Source: Actinacidiphila cocklensis (GTDB lineage: Bacteria; Actinomycetota; Actinomycetes; Streptomycetales; Streptomycetaceae). Taken from it: a DNA stretch of 64,000 nucleotides. Below are positions 9,007 through 17,338 of this stretch, in pieces (positions within the stretch are counted from its first letter, which is position 1; every line of letters begins with the position of its first letter). The stretch lies in the NCBI RefSeq assembly GCF_907177275.1, contig NZ_CAJSLV010000070.1:46548-110547 (forward strand). Direction: 5' to 3'. Position numbers and translations under genes: made by a program. The notes beneath the pieces were generated by a model, which saw nothing but the letters and a program-made list of their open reading frames with translations, did not search any database and had not been told where the DNA came from.

Positions 9007-10308
9007 ATGGCTGAGCGAGGCAAGCGCACCGTACGTGACCTGCGGCGCGGCAACCGCGCATCGCTTCTGCGTCATTTGTATTTCGAAGGTCCCCTGAGCC
9101 GCCAGGAGCTGGGCCGGGACACGGGTCTGAGCGCAGGGTCGATCAGCAACGTCGTTGGAGAGTTGATCGCGGACGGCATGGTCGAGGAGGCGGGAGCCGT
9201 CGAGTCGGACGGCGGCCGCCCCAGGATCCTGCTCCAGGTCGCCCCCGGGTACGGCTACGTGGTCGGCGTGGACGTCGGCGAGACCAGGGTCAGGGTCGAG
9301 CTCTTCGACCTCGCGCTGACCGAACGGGCCGCAGCCGACCTGCCGTTGTCCGACAGCGGCCACGACGTCGACCACGTCGTGCGCCTCGCGCTTGAGGGCA
9401 TCGAGACGGTGGTCCGCGAGGCCGGCATCGACGATCGCGAGGTGCTCGGCGTCGGCATCGGCGTCCCCGGCATCGTCGCCCAGGCCGACGGGCCGGATGC
9501 CGTCCCCGGTGACGGCGAGGGCATCGTGGTGCACGGCCAGACCATCGGCTGGGACGCCGTACCGCTCGGCCGGCTGCTGCGGGCCGGCACCGCGCTCCCG
9601 CTGTTCATCGACAACGGCGCCAAGACCCTGGGCCAGGCCGAGATGTGGTTCGGCGCGGGGCGCGGCTCGGGCAACGTGGTGATCGCGCTGATCGGCTCCG
9701 GCGTCGGCGCCTGCGTCGTCACCAACGGCAAGCCCTACCACGGCGCCAGCAGCAGCGCGGGGGAGTGGGGCCACACCACCCTGCGGGTCGGCGGCCGCAC
9801 CTGCCGCTGCGGCTCCCGCGGCTGCCTGGAGGCCTACGTCGGAGCCGAGGCGCTGCTCGGCCGCTGGCCCGGCACGCCCGAAGGGGTCAGCGAGGAGACC
9901 GCGCTGGCCGAGCTGCTCGCCGCCGCCGACCACGACCCCGAGGCCGACGCGCTGCTCGCCGAGGCCGCCGAATACCTGGGCGCGGGCATCGCCGACCTGA
10001 TCAACCTCTTCAACCCGCACCGCATCGTGATCGGCGGCTGGGCCGGGCTCATGCTCGGCCCCCGGGTGCTGCCCACCGTCCGCGAGGTCGCCGCCGCCTA
10101 CGCCCTGCACCACCCCTGCGCCCAGACCTCCATCGAGCTGGGCCGGCTCGGCCCGGACGCGGTCACCGTCGGGGCGGCCACCCTGCCGCTGGCCCGCTTC
10201 CTCGACACCGGCGGCGAGCGCCCGGTCGGCCTGCCGGCCCAGGCCGAGCCCGAGCGGCAGGGCGACCCCGGGGCCCTGCGGAACCGAATCGCCAGGGCGG
10301 TACGTTGA
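9007..10308 (+). CDS. ROK-family transcriptional repressor
   Basis: A 433-residue protein with an N-terminal winged helix-turn-helix (residues about 12-75, LSRQELGRDTGLSAGSISNV) and a C-terminal ROK sugar-kinase fold (VVGVDVGETRVRVELFD; zinc motif CRCGSRGCLE). The usual kinase motif NDxN is DNGAK here, so the catalytic aspartate is missing: the domain should sense sugar without phosphorylating it. The ATG start at 9007 follows GGAGGGAGACGAG; an in-frame GTG at 8947 lacks this context. It is divergent from the importer and beta-glucosidase operon, which it probably represses. Confidence 0.92.
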   Translation: MAERGKRTVRDLRRGNRASLLRHLYFEGPLSRQELGRDTGLSAGSISNVVGELIADGMVEEAGAVESDGGRPRILLQVAPGYGYVVGVDVGETRVRVELFDLALTERAAADLPLSDSGHDVDHVVRLALEGIETVVREAGIDDREVLGVGIGVPGIVAQADGPDAVPGDGEGIVVHGQTIGWDAVPLGRLLRAGTALPLFIDNGAKTLGQAEMWFGAGRGSGNVVIALIGSGVGACVVTNGKPYHGASSSAGEWGHTTLRVGGRTCRCGSRGCLEAYVGAEALLGRWPGTPEGVSEETALAELLAAADHDPEADALLAEAAEYLGAGIADLINLFNPHRIVIGGWAGLMLGPRVLPTVREVAAAYALHHPCAQTSIELGRLGPDAVTVGAATLPLARFLDTGGERPVGLPAQAEPERQGDPGALRNRIARAVR

Positions 10309-10372
10309 CCGGACGGCGCGAAGAGCGCCGGTATCGCCCCATTCGGCCCCCCACGTCCCAAGGAGTACCGCT

Positions 10373-11200
10373 GTGACCCTGCAGCAGGAGATCGTCGGCA
10401 ATGCCATGCAGATGGCCGTCTGCACCCTGAACCCGGGCCAGACGGTCTACTGCGAGGCCGGGAAGTTCCTGTTCAAGACGACCAACGTGTCGATGGAGAC
10501 CCGCCTCGGCGGCCCCGGCACCCGGGGCGCGGGCGGCGCCCCCGGTGTCGGCCAGCAGGGCGGCGGCGGGATGGGCGGGCTGCTGCGGCAGGCCATGGGC
10601 ACCGCGATGCAGGTCGGCCAGCGGGCGCTGGCCGGCGAGTCGCTGGCGTTCCAGTACTTCACCGCGTCCGGCGGCGAGGGCACCGTCGGCTTCGCCGGGG
10701 TGCTGCCCGGCGAGATGCGCGCCCTGGAGCTGACCGGGTCGCGGGCCTGGTTCGCCGAGAAGGACGCCTTCGTGGCCGCGGAGGAGACCGTGCAGTTCGG
10801 TATCGCCTTCGCCGGCGGCCGGCAGGGCATGAGCGGCGGCGAGGGCTTCATCCTGGAGAAGTTCACCGGCCACGGCACCGTGATCATCGCCGGCGCCGGC
10901 AACTTCATCGACCTCAACCCCGCCGACTTCGGCGGCCGCATCGAGGTCGACACCGGCTGCATCGTCGCCTTCGAGGAGGGCATCCAGTACGGCGTCCAGC
11001 GCATCGGCGGCCTCAACCGCCAGGGCATCATGAACGCGGTCTTCGGCGGCGAGGGCCTCTCGCTCGCCACCCTGGAGGGCAACGGCCGGGTCATCCTGCA
11101 GTCCATGACGATCGAGGGCCTGGCCAACGCGCTGAAGAAGGCGCAGGGCGGCGACAAGCAGGGTCCCACCGGTGGCCTGTTCTCCACGCACGCCGGGTGA
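10373..11200 (+). CDS. AIM24-family (TIGR00266-like) protein
   Basis: A 275-residue beta-rich protein. Family features: the start QQEIVGNAMQMAVCTLNPGQTVYCEAGKFLF, a central KDAFVAAEETVQFGIAF segment, and the glycine-rich turns GHGTVIIAGAGNFIDL. A Gly/Gln-rich insert (GGAPGVGQQGGGGMGG, about residues 50-66) interrupts the N-terminal half. The GTG start at 10373 has AAGGAG seven bases upstream. AIM24 proteins are cytosolic or membrane-associated and poorly understood in bacteria. It stands alone, 64 bases after the ROK gene and in the same direction. Confidence 0.8.
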   Translation: MTLQQEIVGNAMQMAVCTLNPGQTVYCEAGKFLFKTTNVSMETRLGGPGTRGAGGAPGVGQQGGGGMGGLLRQAMGTAMQVGQRALAGESLAFQYFTASGGEGTVGFAGVLPGEMRALELTGSRAWFAEKDAFVAAEETVQFGIAFAGGRQGMSGGEGFILEKFTGHGTVIIAGAGNFIDLNPADFGGRIEVDTGCIVAFEEGIQYGVQRIGGLNRQGIMNAVFGGEGLSLATLEGNGRVILQSMTIEGLANALKKAQGGDKQGPTGGLFSTHAG

Positions 11201-11237
11201 GGTTGGCGGCCGCCCCTTCCCTCTCATGCTCCTCTCA

Positions 11238-11255
11238 TGTCACGGTGCGGTGACA
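11238..11255. promoter_or_regulatory. Perfect dyad TGTCAC-N6-GTGACA
   Basis: TGTCACGGTGCGGTGACA lies 38 bases after the AIM24 stop and 121 bases before the aldolase-like start. Six-base arms pair perfectly around six bases. It could be a regulator site for the downstream gene or a weak terminator. Confidence 0.35.
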
Positions 11256-11376
11256 GCTGTCCGATGGACCGGCGGTGAGCCCCCGCGCGGCCGGTAGCGT
11301 GCTGATCGCGGTCCCCATCCACCGCGCCATCCGGGCAGTACCATCCGGCAGCACCGTCAGGAAGGACCGCTCCTCC

Positions 11377-12000
11377 GTGTACCGCTGGGAGACCACCAGG
11401 GCCGCACTCGCACAGCGCGTCTTCGCCACGATCCGCAGCCGTACCTACGACCAGGCCGCGGCCACCGCCGACACGCTGCTGTCGGCCGGGCTCACCACCC
11501 TGGAGATATCGCTCACCACGCCCTTCGCGCTCGAAGCGGTCACCACGCTGGTCCGCGAGGTCGGCGACGACGCGGTGATCGGGGCCGGCACGGTGGTCGA
11601 CGCGGTGTCCGCGCGGATGGCGATCGACGCGGGCGCCCGCTTCCTGCTGGCGCCCAACCTGGACGAGGCGGTGCTGCGCACCGGCCACCGCTACGGGGTG
11701 CCGGTCTTCCCCGGGGTGGCCACCCCGACCGAGGCGGTGCGGGCGATGGAGCTGGGCGCGGACGCGCTGACGCTCTACCCCGCGTCCTCGATGACCCCGC
11801 GCTGGGTCGCGGACCTGCGCACGATACTGCCGCAGGCGCCGATCATCCCGATCGGCGGCGTCACGGTCGCCGAGGCCCCCGAGTGGATCGCCTCCGGCGC
11901 GGTGGCCGTCGGCATGGGCTCCGCCCTCACCGACGGCGACCGCCCCACGGTGACCAAGCGCCTCACCGACCTCCTGGACCGCCTCTCCGACCCGACGTAG
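11377..12000 (+). CDS. KDPG/KHG aldolase-family protein lacking the Schiff-base lysine
   Basis: A 207-residue single-domain TIM barrel of normal length for class I KDPG/KHG aldolases (Eda). Conserved features: TLEISLTTP carrying the catalytic glutamate (Glu43), GAGTV, VPVFPGVATPTEA, IIPIGGV. The motif that should read VKLFPA or FKFFPA reads LTLYPA, placing Thr132 (codon ACG, 11770-11772) where the Schiff-base lysine belongs. AAG to ACG is one base. Without lysine the normal aldol chemistry is not expected, so the protein may be inactive or do different chemistry. The GTG start at 11377 follows GAAGGA. No neighbouring sugar-acid pathway gene is present. Confidence 0.8.
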   Translation: MYRWETTRAALAQRVFATIRSRTYDQAAATADTLLSAGLTTLEISLTTPFALEAVTTLVREVGDDAVIGAGTVVDAVSARMAIDAGARFLLAPNLDEAVLRTGHRYGVPVFPGVATPTEAVRAMELGADALTLYPASSMTPRWVADLRTILPQAPIIPIGGVTVAEAPEWIASGAVAVGMGSALTDGDRPTVTKRLTDLLDRLSDPT

Positions 12001-12091
12001 GGCGCGGGGGGCGCGGCCGGAGCGGCGGCCCGCGGCACGTAAAATTGCGCGGCCGGGGGGAGGATCCCCCCACGTCAGCCTGGAGGCAGCC

Positions 12092-13327
12092 GTGATCGTC
12101 GCCGTACCCGGTTCGAAGTCCGTGACGGCACGCGCCCTCTTCCTCGCGGCGGCCGCCGAAGGGGAGAGCGTCCTGCGCAGGCCGCTGCTCTCGGACGACA
12201 CCGACGGTTTCGCGCAGGGCCTGACGGCACTCGGCTACGACGTGCACCGCGCCGCGGACGAGTGGCGGATCACCGGCCGCCCGCAAGGCCCCGCCCGTGA
12301 CACCGCCGAGGTCGACTGCCGCGACGCCGGTACCGCGGCCCGCTTCCTGCCCGCCCTGGCGGCGGCCGCCGAGTCCGGCACCTACCGCTTCGACGCCTCG
12401 GCCCAGATGCGGCGCCGCCCCGTCGCGCCGCTCACCGACGCGCTCCGCGCGCTCGGCGTGGACCTGACGCACGACGAGGCCGAGGGCCACCTCCCGCTCA
12501 CCGTGCGGGCGGCCGGCATGAAGGGCGGCGAGGTGGTGCTCGACGCGAGCCTGTCCTCGCAGTTCCTGACCGCGCTGCTGATGACCGGGCCGCTGACCGC
12601 GGAGGGCCTGCGGATCAGGGTGACCGGCATCGTCTCGGTGCCGTACGTCGAGATCACCCTCGCGATGATGCGCAGCTTCGGCGTGCAGGTGACCCGCGAG
12701 GGCGACACCTTCGTCGTGCCGCCCGGCGGCTACCGGGCCGCGGACTACGCGGTCGAGCCGGACGCCTCTGCCGCCAGTTACGTCTTCGCCGCCGCCGCCC
12801 TCGCGGGCAGGACCGCGACCGTCCCGGGCCTCGGCAAGGGCGCGCTCCAGGGCGACCTGCAGTTCGTCGAGGTGCTGCGCGCGATGGGCGCGGACGTGGA
12901 GATCGGCGAGGACGCCACGACGGTGACCGGCACCGGCCGGCTCGCGGGCGTGACGGTCAACATGCGGGACATCTCCGACACGATGCCCACCCTCGCGGCG
13001 ATCGCCCCCTTCGCAGACGGCCCCGTGCGGATCGAGGACGTCTACAACACCCGGGTCAAGGAGTGCGACCGGCTGGACGCCTGCGCGGAGAACCTCAGGG
13101 CGCAGGGCATCGCCGTCGAGACCGGCAGGGACTGGATCGAGATCCACCCCGGCACCCCGGCCCCGGTGGAGATCGCCTGCCGCGGCGACCACCGGATGGC
13201 GATGAGCTTCGCGGTCGCGGGCCTGCGGACGCCGGGCACCACCTTCGACGACCCGGAGTGCGTGAAGAAGACCTTCCCGGGCTTCCACGAGTTCTTCGCG
13301 GAGCTGCGGGCCGGCTGGGGCGTGTGA
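12092..13327 (+). CDS. aroA: 3-phosphoshikimate 1-carboxyvinyltransferase (EPSP synthase)
   Basis: A 411-residue shikimate-pathway enzyme joining shikimate 3-phosphate and PEP. Motifs: PGSKSVTARAL near the N-terminus, DAGTAARFL, LSSQFLTALL, DISDTMPTLA (catalytic Asp region), RVKECDRL and GDHRMAMSFA. The protein starts about ten residues later than many EPSP synthases but keeps the whole active site. The GTG start at 12092 follows CTGGAGGCAGCC. The 12001-12091 leader holds a TAAAAT -10-like hexamer near 12040 and a GGGGGG/CCCCCC hairpin just before the ribosome site. It stands alone, so it may be a second genomic copy; that cannot be judged from this window. Confidence 0.93.
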   Translation: MIVAVPGSKSVTARALFLAAAAEGESVLRRPLLSDDTDGFAQGLTALGYDVHRAADEWRITGRPQGPARDTAEVDCRDAGTAARFLPALAAAAESGTYRFDASAQMRRRPVAPLTDALRALGVDLTHDEAEGHLPLTVRAAGMKGGEVVLDASLSSQFLTALLMTGPLTAEGLRIRVTGIVSVPYVEITLAMMRSFGVQVTREGDTFVVPPGGYRAADYAVEPDASAASYVFAAAALAGRTATVPGLGKGALQGDLQFVEVLRAMGADVEIGEDATTVTGTGRLAGVTVNMRDISDTMPTLAAIAPFADGPVRIEDVYNTRVKECDRLDACAENLRAQGIAVETGRDWIEIHPGTPAPVEIACRGDHRMAMSFAVAGLRTPGTTFDDPECVKKTFPGFHEFFAELRAGWGV

Positions 13328-13440
13328 AGGACGCGGCGACTCGCCGACGGGACGACCGTGTCCCGAAGAAGCGTTTCGCCGCGTATGTCCGACTTTACGG
13401 TGGTCCCTGTTCGACTTCCCCTCCACGAAAGGGATCACCC

Positions 13441-13773
13441 GTGCGTATCCGTACGACTCTCGCCGCCGCAGCCTGCGCGGTCGGCATCGCGCTGTCCTTC
13501 CCGGTCTCGGCCCACGCGGCCGACGGCCAGTTCTACTACACCTACGGCGACGGCCAGGTCGGCGTCCTGGACAGCCCGGCCAGCGGCGAGTGCGTCACGC
13601 TGCCCGAGGTCGCCGACGAGAGCGTGCCGCCCGCCTTCGCGCCCCAGAACGCGACGGCGTCGACGGCGACCGTCTTCACCGGAACCGACTGCACCGGCGA
13701 CTACTTCAGCCTGCGCCCGCAGGGCAACCCGGCCTCGCCGCGGCTGGTCCTGCGATCGGTCGTCTTCTCCTGA
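13441..13773 (+). CDS. Small secreted protein, unknown
   Basis: A 110-residue protein with a clear Sec signal peptide (MRIRTTLAAAACAVGIALSF, cleavage likely after SAHA near residue 26). The mature part is about 84 residues with two cysteines (GECV and TDCTG), which could form one disulfide, and a C-terminal FSLRPQGNPASPRLVLRS segment. The GTG start at 13441 follows AAAGGGA. A strong terminator follows at 13781, so it is monocistronic. I do not recognise the family. Confidence 0.75.
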   Translation: MRIRTTLAAAACAVGIALSFPVSAHAADGQFYYTYGDGQVGVLDSPASGECVTLPEVADESVPPAFAPQNATASTATVFTGTDCTGDYFSLRPQGNPASPRLVLRSVVFS

Positions 13774-13780
13774 CACGCGT

Positions 13781-13808
13781 CCCCGCCGGCCGGACGCGGC
13801 CGGCGGGG
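13781..13808. terminator. Terminator hairpin after small secreted protein
   Basis: CCCCGCCGGCC, loop GGACGC, GGCCGGCGGGG: an 11-bp perfect GC stem seven bases after the stop codon. Confidence 0.85.
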
Positions 13809-13990
13809 GCAGGGACCGGCGGGTCGCTCTCTCGGCCGGCCGTCATACAAGGGCGCCGCCCACCAGTTCGCGGCCGAGGTCGGCGACCCCGACGACCAGG
13901 CCCAGGCCCGCAAGATTCTCCTCTTCTTGGGCGGTCTGCTCCAAGAACCCCCAACGAAGTGGGTGGCGGGGATCGGTAGGCTCGGTGGCC

Positions 13991-14335
13991 ATGAGTCAGA
14001 GCGGTTCGCAAGCGGCAGCCTTCTTTCGAGATGTTCGCCAGAGCCGAGTGGTCTGGCTCGTCCGGGGTGACGGCGGGAGCCCGACTCACCTCTCCGAGGA
14101 CGGCAGGCGAAGTCTTCCGTTCTGGTCGACCTCGGCCCGCGCCGAACGGGCAGCGAAGATCTGGGGGCATGGGCTACGCGTTGGATCCATGCCCTTGGAC
14201 ACCTGGTGCGAGCGCGTACTGCACGATGCCACACGGGATGGACTCGTGATCGGCATCAACTGGAGCGGACCGCGCCTGGTCGGCTGGAGCTTCACTTCCG
14301 TTGAGGTTCTCAACCGGCTGGGGGCGCCTGACTAA
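13991..14335 (+). CDS. DUF2750-domain protein
   Basis: A 114-residue protein with the DUF2750 layout: an N-terminal QAAAFFRDVRQSRVVWLVRG, a central LPFWSTSARAERAAKIWG, then LDTWCERVLHDATRDGLVIG and INWSGPRLVGWSF. ATG 13991 gives the expected length. The domain has no known activity. The 217 bases upstream hold the previous gene's terminator and an open but start-less frame (about 13846-14074, with the peptide-like run GAAHQFAAEVGDPDDQAQAR) that could be a gene remnant. A transposase relic begins 46 bases downstream, so this may be a transferred patch. Confidence 0.75.
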   Translation: MSQSGSQAAAFFRDVRQSRVVWLVRGDGGSPTHLSEDGRRSLPFWSTSARAERAAKIWGHGLRVGSMPLDTWCERVLHDATRDGLVIGINWSGPRLVGWSFTSVEVLNRLGAPD

Positions 14336-14380
14336 CCCACGGCATCGCTCGCCGGAGTGCGCAGCCGCCGCCGGCAGCTG

Positions 14381-14484
14381 AGGGCGCATCCGCAGCCGGC
14401 GGAACCAGTGCAGGTGGGCGAACGGGCGCTCCAAGAACCAGCGGTGCCTGCTGAGGCCGGGTTGGCGAGCCGGACGGGTACTGC
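14381..14484 (-). pseudogene. IS5-type transposase C-terminal relic
   Basis: Read on the minus strand, this stretch encodes PGLSRHRWFLERPFAHLH and then WFRRLRMR. This matches the hallmark C-terminus of IS5-group transposases (HRWVVERTFAWLHxFxRLRxR), which contains the catalytic Glu. No start, no upstream catalytic domain and no intact stop in register are present, and the frame degenerates after RMRPQ. No terminal inverted repeats could be found. I read it as an old insertion sequence remnant. Confidence 0.65.
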
Positions 14485-14604
14485 CGGCGCATGGTGGCTC
14501 CCCGATCGTCCTGATTCGGTAACGACGTCCCGGGCTGGCGTGGTGTGTCCCTACTGTGGGCGATCTGCCGGGCAGGGGGCCCGGTCGTGAACCAGGGGAC
14601 GCTC

Positions 14605-15057
14605 ATGTACTACACCCGTACCGCTGCCGTGCTCGCCGCATCCGGGGCTGCCGCCCTCGCTCTGGCCGCAGCCCCGGCGCAGGCCGCCACCGGCTCGGTC
14701 CACCTGTACAGGATCTACTACAACAGCCCCGGCACCGACACCCGCTCGGGTGCGAGCCTGGACGCCGAATACATACAGATAAAGAACACCACCACGAGGA
14801 GCGTCTCCCTCAGGGGCTGGACCGTCACCGACGCCTCCGCCCACAAGTACGCCTTCAGCACCTACACCCTCGGCGCCGGAAAGACCGTCACCGTCCACAC
14901 CGGCAAGGGCACCAACACCACCGCCAACCGGTACTGGGGCAGCGGCAACTACATCTGGAACAACGACAAGGACACCGCCACCCTCAGAACCTCCACCGGC
15001 GCCAGGGCGAGCACCTGCTCCTACAACAGCACCAAGGCCAGCTACAAGATGTGCTGA
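14605..15057 (+). CDS. Secreted lamin-tail-domain protein
   Basis: A 150-residue exported protein. The signal peptide (MYYTRTAAVLAASGAAALAL) ends near AQAA (residue about 29). The remainder is one lamin-tail domain: VHLYRIYYNSPGTD, AEYIQIKNTTTRSVSLRGW, TVTDASAHKY, then YIWNNDKDTATLRTSTG. Two cysteines near the C-terminus (STCSYNSTKASYKMC) could pair. Such domains are common in streptomycete secreted proteins and nucleases and probably bind surfaces or nucleic acid, but alone they give no enzymatic role. ATG 14605 follows AGGGGA. Confidence 0.85.
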   Translation: MYYTRTAAVLAASGAAALALAAAPAQAATGSVHLYRIYYNSPGTDTRSGASLDAEYIQIKNTTTRSVSLRGWTVTDASAHKYAFSTYTLGAGKTVTVHTGKGTNTTANRYWGSGNYIWNNDKDTATLRTSTGARASTCSYNSTKASYKMC

Positions 15058-15063
15058 CACGCT

Positions 15064-15109
15064 CTCGTGTCCGGGCTCGCCGGCTCAGAGCGGCGAGCCG
15101 GGCCACGAG
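15064..15109. terminator. Bidirectional terminator between convergent secreted-protein genes
   Basis: CTCGTGTCCGGGCTCGCCG pairs with CGGCGAGCCGGGCCACGAG across a GCTCAGAG loop with a few mismatches. It lies between stop codons at 15057 (+) and 15131 (-). Confidence 0.8.
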
Positions 15110-15130
15110 GCGCCGACGGTGTACCGCCTC

Positions 15131-17338
15131 CTACCCGCCCTGGTGGAGCGTCACGGCGAACAACTGGAGCCGCGTCTGGTCGGGCAGGGTGATCGAGCGC
15201 GGCGTCCGGGCCGGGTCGAGCGCCAGCGTGTCGGCGTAGACGTCGACGCTCGGACCGTCGCGGCCCGCGTCGGCGCGGTAGCGGTACGGCGCCGCGACGG
15301 CGACGTCCTCGCCGGTCCGGGGGCCTGTGGCCCAGTCACCGACGTGCAGGGGCAGTGACGCGGTCGAGCCGTCGGCGTAGGTGACGGTGGCGGTGGCGTC
15401 CACCGCCCCGCCGCTCGCGGCGGACAGCAGGCGCAGGTCGCCGGCGTGAAGGCCGGGTAGGGGGAGTGTCTGGCCGTGCGCCGTGACCGTGTTGTCGGCC
15501 CCGTCGGTGCCGGAGGGGAAGGCGAACGGCGTCCCGGCCAGGACAACAGGACCGGCCGCGGGCAGCGTCTCGGCCGCGTAGCTCCACCCGAGCCCGTCGA
15601 AGTCGCCGTCACCGGGATGCGCGGCGGACGCGATCGAGTCGTGGTCGTACGCGGCGGTGAGGTCCAGCGTGCAGGCGTCGTCGGTCTGCTCGCAGCCCAC
15701 CCGCTCGACATCGAGGGTCGCCTCCGCGGTGGCCGTGCCGCCGGTAGTCGTGCGGACGGTGAAGGTGACGCGGTGCGTGCCGGCCGCCGTCGTCGCCGGC
15801 ACCTGGACTTCCTGCGGCAGGTCGAGCTGCGCGAAGCGCCCCTGGCTGGGAAGGGCGAACGAGCTCTGCCGGCTTGCGCCGTCGAGGGCGACGGAAAGCG
15901 TCCCGCGGACCGTACCCGGACCCTGGACGGTCGCGCGCGAGGTGAAGGACACGGTGGCCGGGCGGCCGGCGATCACGACGGTGCGGGCGGGCGCGGCGGC
16001 CACCGACAGCGAGCGTGCCGGCGGACCCTGCGGCGCCGGCCGCACCAGGCCGGGACGGCCGAGCGCGCTCAGGTCGATCGCGTCGGCCATGGCCTGGTAG
16101 CCGACGTCGCCGGGGTGCAGGTGGTCGCCGCTGTCGTACTCGGGCAGCATGCGGTGCGGGTCGGCCGGGTCGCGCACGGCGGCGTCGAAGTCGACCACCG
16201 CGTCGAAGGCGCCGCTGGACCGGATCCAGTCGTTGACGCCCTGGCGGGCGGCCTCCTCGTCGGGGTCGTAGGTGTTCCAGCCCTCGAAGGGCGTGACGGT
16301 GCCGCCCAGTACCCGCAGGCCGGCGGTGTGCGCCCGGTCGGCGATCTCCTGCAGACCCGCGATGATCTTGTTCGGGTCGAGCTGGTGCGGCGTCTGCTGG
16401 ATGTCGTTGATCCCCTCCAGCACGATCAGTGTGCGGGCACCCGACCGCTGCAGGACGTCGCGGTCCAGCCGGGTCGTCGCGGCCACGCCGGCCCCGTCGA
16501 GCAGGATCCGGTTGCCGCTGATTCCGGCGTTGAGCACGCCGAACCCGGCGGCGGGGCCGTGGCTCGCGCTCAACCGCGCCGCCAGACGGTCCGGCCAGCG
16601 ACGGTTGGCGTCGGTCGTGGAGTTGAACCCGTCCGTGATGGAGTCCCCGAGGGTGACCACGGCGCCGGCCTCGGCCCGGACCGGCTCCACGTCCACCTCG
16701 GTGACGTAGTGCCAGGACTGCGTGGTCGACGGCAGGCCGTCCGCACCGGTGTCGCTCGCGTGGTCGGTGCCGTCGGTGGCGAAGTAGGACGTCGTCGCCC
16801 CGAGGGAGTGGTAGGTCACCGGGCCGGACGGGTCGGGCGTGTAGGTGGTGACGAAGAGGTTGGCGGCGTCGGCGATCGGCAGGGCCACGGGGTCGCTGTA
16901 GCGCTCCTCGCCTGCCGCGATCGTCACGGCCCGGCTCCCGCCGAAGGTCACGTCCCGCAGGGTGCCGGGCGCTATCGCCGCGCTACCCGGCAGCCGCTGC
17001 AGGCCCACCGTGGTGTGCGCGAACAGGACGGGCTTGGTACCGAAGGCGTTGGACAGCTTCACCCGCACGCGCTGTCCGCTGACGCTCGTGTGGACGAGGT
17101 TGCGGATCGTGTATCCGGCGTAACCGGTCTCGCCCGTCCCGCCGTTGGCCGCGGCCGACCATGTCCCGACCCAACTGCCGTCCCTTGCGGGGGCCGACGC
17201 CGTTTCCGGTTCCGCCGCCGATGGTTCTGCCGGTGGGGATGCCGTTGCGGGTGCCGTCACTGGGGCCGCTGCCGCGGCGGACAACGGGAAAACCGCGGCC
17301 AGCACGAACAGCACGAACAGCGTTGCGTATCTGCGCAT
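15131..17338 (-). CDS. Secreted SGNH/GDSL-family hydrolase with C-terminal accessory region
   Basis: A 735-residue exported esterase-like protein. The signal peptide (MRRYATLFVLFVLAAVFPLS) precedes an Ala/Pro-rich linker. The N-terminal region (GSWVGTWSAAANGG to about residue 210) is the cap common in streptomycete SGNH proteins. The catalytic domain runs about residues 230-430: block I VTLGDSITDGF (Ser), ISGNRI (Gly/Asn blocks), LEGINDIQQ, and block V SGDHLHPGDVGYQ (Asp and His). About 280 C-terminal residues look like two beta-sandwich modules. The ATG at 17338 follows GGAGG eight bases upstream; a longer frame is open but lacks such context. Substrates could be acetylated glycans or lipids. 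Confidence 0.88.
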   Translation of the reverse strand: MRRYATLFVLFVLAAVFPLSAAAAAPVTAPATASPPAEPSAAEPETASAPARDGSWVGTWSAAANGGTGETGYAGYTIRNLVHTSVSGQRVRVKLSNAFGTKPVLFAHTTVGLQRLPGSAAIAPGTLRDVTFGGSRAVTIAAGEERYSDPVALPIADAANLFVTTYTPDPSGPVTYHSLGATTSYFATDGTDHASDTGADGLPSTTQSWHYVTEVDVEPVRAEAGAVVTLGDSITDGFNSTTDANRRWPDRLAARLSASHGPAAGFGVLNAGISGNRILLDGAGVAATTRLDRDVLQRSGARTLIVLEGINDIQQTPHQLDPNKIIAGLQEIADRAHTAGLRVLGGTVTPFEGWNTYDPDEEAARQGVNDWIRSSGAFDAVVDFDAAVRDPADPHRMLPEYDSGDHLHPGDVGYQAMADAIDLSALGRPGLVRPAPQGPPARSLSVAAAPARTVVIAGRPATVSFTSRATVQGPGTVRGTLSVALDGASRQSSFALPSQGRFAQLDLPQEVQVPATTAAGTHRVTFTVRTTTGGTATAEATLDVERVGCEQTDDACTLDLTAAYDHDSIASAAHPGDGDFDGLGWSYAAETLPAAGPVVLAGTPFAFPSGTDGADNTVTAHGQTLPLPGLHAGDLRLLSAASGGAVDATATVTYADGSTASLPLHVGDWATGPRTGEDVAVAAPYRYRADAGRDGPSVDVYADTLALDPARTPRSITLPDQTRLQLFAVTLHQGG

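Noticed and set aside
9007..10308. ROK protein considered as an active glucokinase
   Set aside because: It has an N-terminal winged helix and lacks the catalytic aspartate (DNGAK), so it is called as a regulator.
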